Source: Hyphomonadaceae bacterium (GTDB taxonomy: Bacteria > Pseudomonadota > Alphaproteobacteria > Caulobacterales > Aquidulcibacteraceae). From it: DNA of 64,000 nucleotides. The translations under genes and the position numbers were made by a program. The stretch lies in NCBI GenBank assembly GCA_019753105.1, contig JAIELJ010000013.1, positions 78,954-142,953 on the forward strand, given 5' to 3'. Under the pieces are notes generated by a model. It did not search any database. It was not told the DNA's origin and saw nothing but the letters and a program-made list of their open reading frames with translations. Position 1 is the first letter of the stretch; each line of letters begins with the position of its first letter. Positions 62,269 to 64,000 of the stretch are shown piece after piece.

Positions 62269-63156
62269 TCAGTGGCGCCGGTCGACGATGAAATCGACGG
62301 CTTCGAGCAGGATCGCCGCGCGCGGACCGAAGATGGAGAGATGTTGCTTGGCCTGGCTCGCCAGCATGCCGATGCGCTCGCGTGTAGCATCAGCGCCCAG
62401 CACGGTAACGAAGTTCACCTTGCCCCGCGCTTTGTCTTTGCCCACGGCTTTGCCAGTGTCGCGCACCACGCCTTCAGCATCCAGCAGATCGTCGACCATT
62501 TGGAAGGTGAGCCCGATATCGTGCGCGTAGCGTAAGAGGCAGGTCTTCTCTGCCTCCGACGCGCAGCCAATCATGGCGCCGGCTTCGACAGAGAAATTGA
62601 TCAGCGCACCGGTCTTCAAGCGGTTCATGCGCGTGACGGCGATGAGGTCGGAGCCGATATCGGCGCCGGCCATGTCGGCCACCTGCCCCGCAACCATGCC
62701 TTGCGCGCCCGCTGCTTTCGCCAGCGCCACAATGAGCTTACAGCGCATTTGCGGGTCCGAGTGCGTCGCCGGTTCGCCGAGCAGCTCAAACGCAAAAGTC
62801 AGCAGTGCATCGCCCGCGAGGAGCGCCGTCGCTTCGTCGAACGCGCGGTGCAATGTGGCGCGGCCTCGGCGGAGATCATCATCGTCCATGCACGGCAGAT
62901 CGTCGTGAATGAGCGAATACGTGTGCACGCACTCGATAGCGCAGGCGGTTCGCAGGAGAGCGCCCTCGTCGGCGTCGAACATGCGGCCGACTTCCATCGT
63001 GAAGAACGGGCGCAAGCGCTTGCCGCCGTCCAGCGCGGAATAGCGGATGGCGCTGATCAGCCGGGACTCCGGTCCCTGATCGCGCGGCAACAGACCGTCG
63101 AGCGCCGTGTTCACGCGCTCAGCAGTTTCCTTAAGACGGGTCTCGAAACGGGACAT
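62269..63156 (-). CDS. ispA: Polyprenyl (farnesyl/geranyl) diphosphate synthase
   Basis: A 295-residue trans-prenyltransferase from ATG 63156 (MSRFETRLKETAERV), starting the isoprenoid chain from DMAPP and IPP. FARM is the first Asp-rich motif HDDLPCMDDDDLRRG; SARM is MVDDLLDAEG. The YSALDGGKRLRPFF block binds IPP. The small DDLPCMDDDD insertion is typical of bacterial farnesyl-PP synthases. Neighbours do not include xseB, although dxs is on the same strand 5 kb downstream. Confidence 0.93.
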   Translation of the reverse strand: MSRFETRLKETAERVNTALDGLLPRDQGPESRLISAIRYSALDGGKRLRPFFTMEVGRMFDADEGALLRTACAIECVHTYSLIHDDLPCMDDDDLRRGRATLHRAFDEATALLAGDALLTFAFELLGEPATHSDPQMRCKLIVALAKAAGAQGMVAGQVADMAGADIGSDLIAVTRMNRLKTGALINFSVEAGAMIGCASEAEKTCLLRYAHDIGLTFQMVDDLLDAEGVVRDTGKAVGKDKARGKVNFVTVLGADATRERIGMLASQAKQHLSIFGPRAAILLEAVDFIVDRRH

Positions 63157-63358
63157 GGGGCCGCTGCCTAGCAGAGCCGCGCCCCCGCGCAAGCGCCCGG
63201 CCCCCCTTTCCCGTGGCGGATGTATGCCGTGGCGCTGGCCTGTGGACTTTTCAAACACAGGGTATCCGGGGCATCATAGCTGCAAGGCACGGGGCGCTGG
63301 CCGCTAGAGGCGGCTCGGCGTTGGGCGGTTGTACTTGAAAAGAAGTGGGGAAATCTGA

Positions 63359-63880
63359 ATGGCGACGGTGGCGATCCTACACGCGGCCGAAGACGCCCTG
63401 CCCGCGCGTGCGCTGGCGGAGAAGCTGCGTCAGGCAAAGCTGACTGTCGTGCTGGAGCGCCAGGCTGGCGACGACGTGCGCGCCGCGGTCAAAGACGCCA
63501 AGGTCGCAGTGGCGCTCTGGTCACCGCGCGGCGTCTCCCAAGCCCCACTGGTGGAGGACGTGACCTTCGCGCGAAGCAAGTCGAAGCTCGTGCACGCGGT
63601 CATGCAGAATGCACAATTGCCGGACGCGTTCCGTAGCGATCCGGGCGTCAACCTCACGGGTTGGCGCGGTGAAGACGATTTTGCGGCGTGGCGTGATCTC
63701 GCGAAACTGGTGACCGATCGCGCTGGCGTCGCCCCGCTGCCCCCGCCAGCGCCGAAACCGACAAGGGCGTCACAAACTCTGCGCCCGCCCGCGTCAACAC
63801 CGGTGTCACCGCCGCCCCCGCGCCCCGCAGCAAGCGGATCAAGAGCAGCGCCTTATACGCCGCTATGCCGCCGCCAATGA
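63359..63880 (+). CDS. TIR-like domain protein, probably truncated at the 3' end
   Basis: A 173-residue ORF. Residues 1 to about 134 look like the alpha/beta TIR-type domain found in Alphaproteobacteria: MATVAILHAAEDALPARALA, KDAKVAVALWSPRGVS, then VNLTGWRGEDDFAAWRDLAKLV and a Pro-rich linker (LPPPAPKP). From about 63741-63760 the DNA instead reads, on the other strand, the start of coaBC, so the remaining 39 residues are meaningless. The normal C-terminus (usually a membrane helix in relatives) is missing. Either a natural deletion or an assembly chimera. Confidence 0.6.
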   Translation: MATVAILHAAEDALPARALAEKLRQAKLTVVLERQAGDDVRAAVKDAKVAVALWSPRGVSQAPLVEDVTFARSKSKLVHAVMQNAQLPDAFRSDPGVNLTGWRGEDDFAAWRDLAKLVTDRAGVAPLPPPAPKPTRASQTLRPPASTPVSPPPPRPAASGSRAAPYTPLCRRQ

Positions 63881-63908
63881 TCAGAAGAATCCGCTTGTCC
63901 GTCAGCAT
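63741..63908 (-). CDS. coaBC: CoaBC N-terminal fragment (phosphopantothenoylcysteine decarboxylase/synthase)
   Basis: From ATG 63908 the sequence MLTDKRILLIIGGGIAAYKA, then LLIRLLRGAGAAVTPVLTRA and FVTPLSVSALAG, is an unmistakable start of the CoaB-CoaC fusion (flavoprotein domain). After about residue 56 the similarity stops: the frame continues antisense to the TIR gene and ends at 63654. A whole coaBC would need about 400 codons. An essential coenzyme A gene cannot be lost, so another copy must exist, or the join is an artefact. The rest of the window (63909-64000) holds nothing I can name. Confidence 0.75.
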
Positions 63909-64000
63909 GTCAGGCTCCGCTTGGGCTGTGTCACAGGTGTAGGCGCGCGGCCCCGCAAACTCAACTCCCCCGCGCCACCCATCACTTCCCGTGATGCAAC

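Overview
The window reads as one chromosomal segment of a GC-rich alphaproteobacterium, most likely Caulobacterales and probably Hyphomonadaceae-like. The clues are a CckA-type hybrid kinase next to flhB-fliR-fliQ, a perfect TTAA-N7-TTAA (CtrA-type) box in front of flgB, clusters of GANTC (CcrM-type) sites in two promoter regions, a GTTC-N7-GTTC LexA box in front of recA, a MucR/Ros regulator, and DUF2336, DUF6456 and DUF1491 proteins. The species call is inference; no rRNA or tRNA gene was seen.

Layout. 1-6.4 kb: prfC (cut by the window edge), DUF1491, two secreted proteins of unknown function, a membrane histidine kinase, sufE, and a DUF6456 gene coupled to a truncated DnaA-like HTH gene. 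6.5-14.2 kb: mucR, then a leftward ten-gene operon encoding a Mrp/Mbh-like cation/proton antiporter (E-F-G-MbhD-B-C plus three proton-channel subunits and a small membrane protein), with almost every junction an ATGA or GTGA overlap. 14.2-20.5 kb: DUF2336, an MFS transporter, and a TonB-ExbB-ExbD-ExbD energy-coupling cluster with a second tonB. 20.9-28.2 kb: bolA-grxD, an HtrA-like protease, DUF502, PPK2, rpsD, a tandem pair of unknown paralogues behind a hairpin that hides the Shine-Dalgarno, bfr-bfd and rimO. 28.3-41.5 kb: DEAD-box helicase, a frameshifted SRAP gene, a second histidine kinase, trmJ-like methyltransferase, icd, enoyl-CoA hydratase, GNAT, alaS, VOC and recA. 41.7-52.2 kb: an Imm11-like protein, pirin, lipoprotein, Nudix, cckA, then two divergent flagellar blocks (flhB-fliR-fliQ and fliP-fliO leftward; flgB-flgC-fliE rightward). 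52.2-64 kb: DUF1328 protein, a low-GC DUF3010/protein-kinase cassette, an MBL hydrolase, small proteins, dxs, an RTX-repeat protein, a prolyl oligopeptidase, a PHA-granule protein, ispA, and finally a TIR-like gene running into a severely truncated coaBC.

The genes work as several independent units: an ion-homeostasis operon, outer-membrane energy coupling, iron storage and release, flagellar export under apparent CtrA control, and scattered housekeeping genes. The most unusual signals are five intergenic hairpins built from degenerate 7-base units whose sequence differs at each locus while the architecture is kept, the low-GC DUF3010-kinase pair, two leaders that hide their ribosome-binding sites in perfect hairpins, and the TIR/coaBC junction at the right end.
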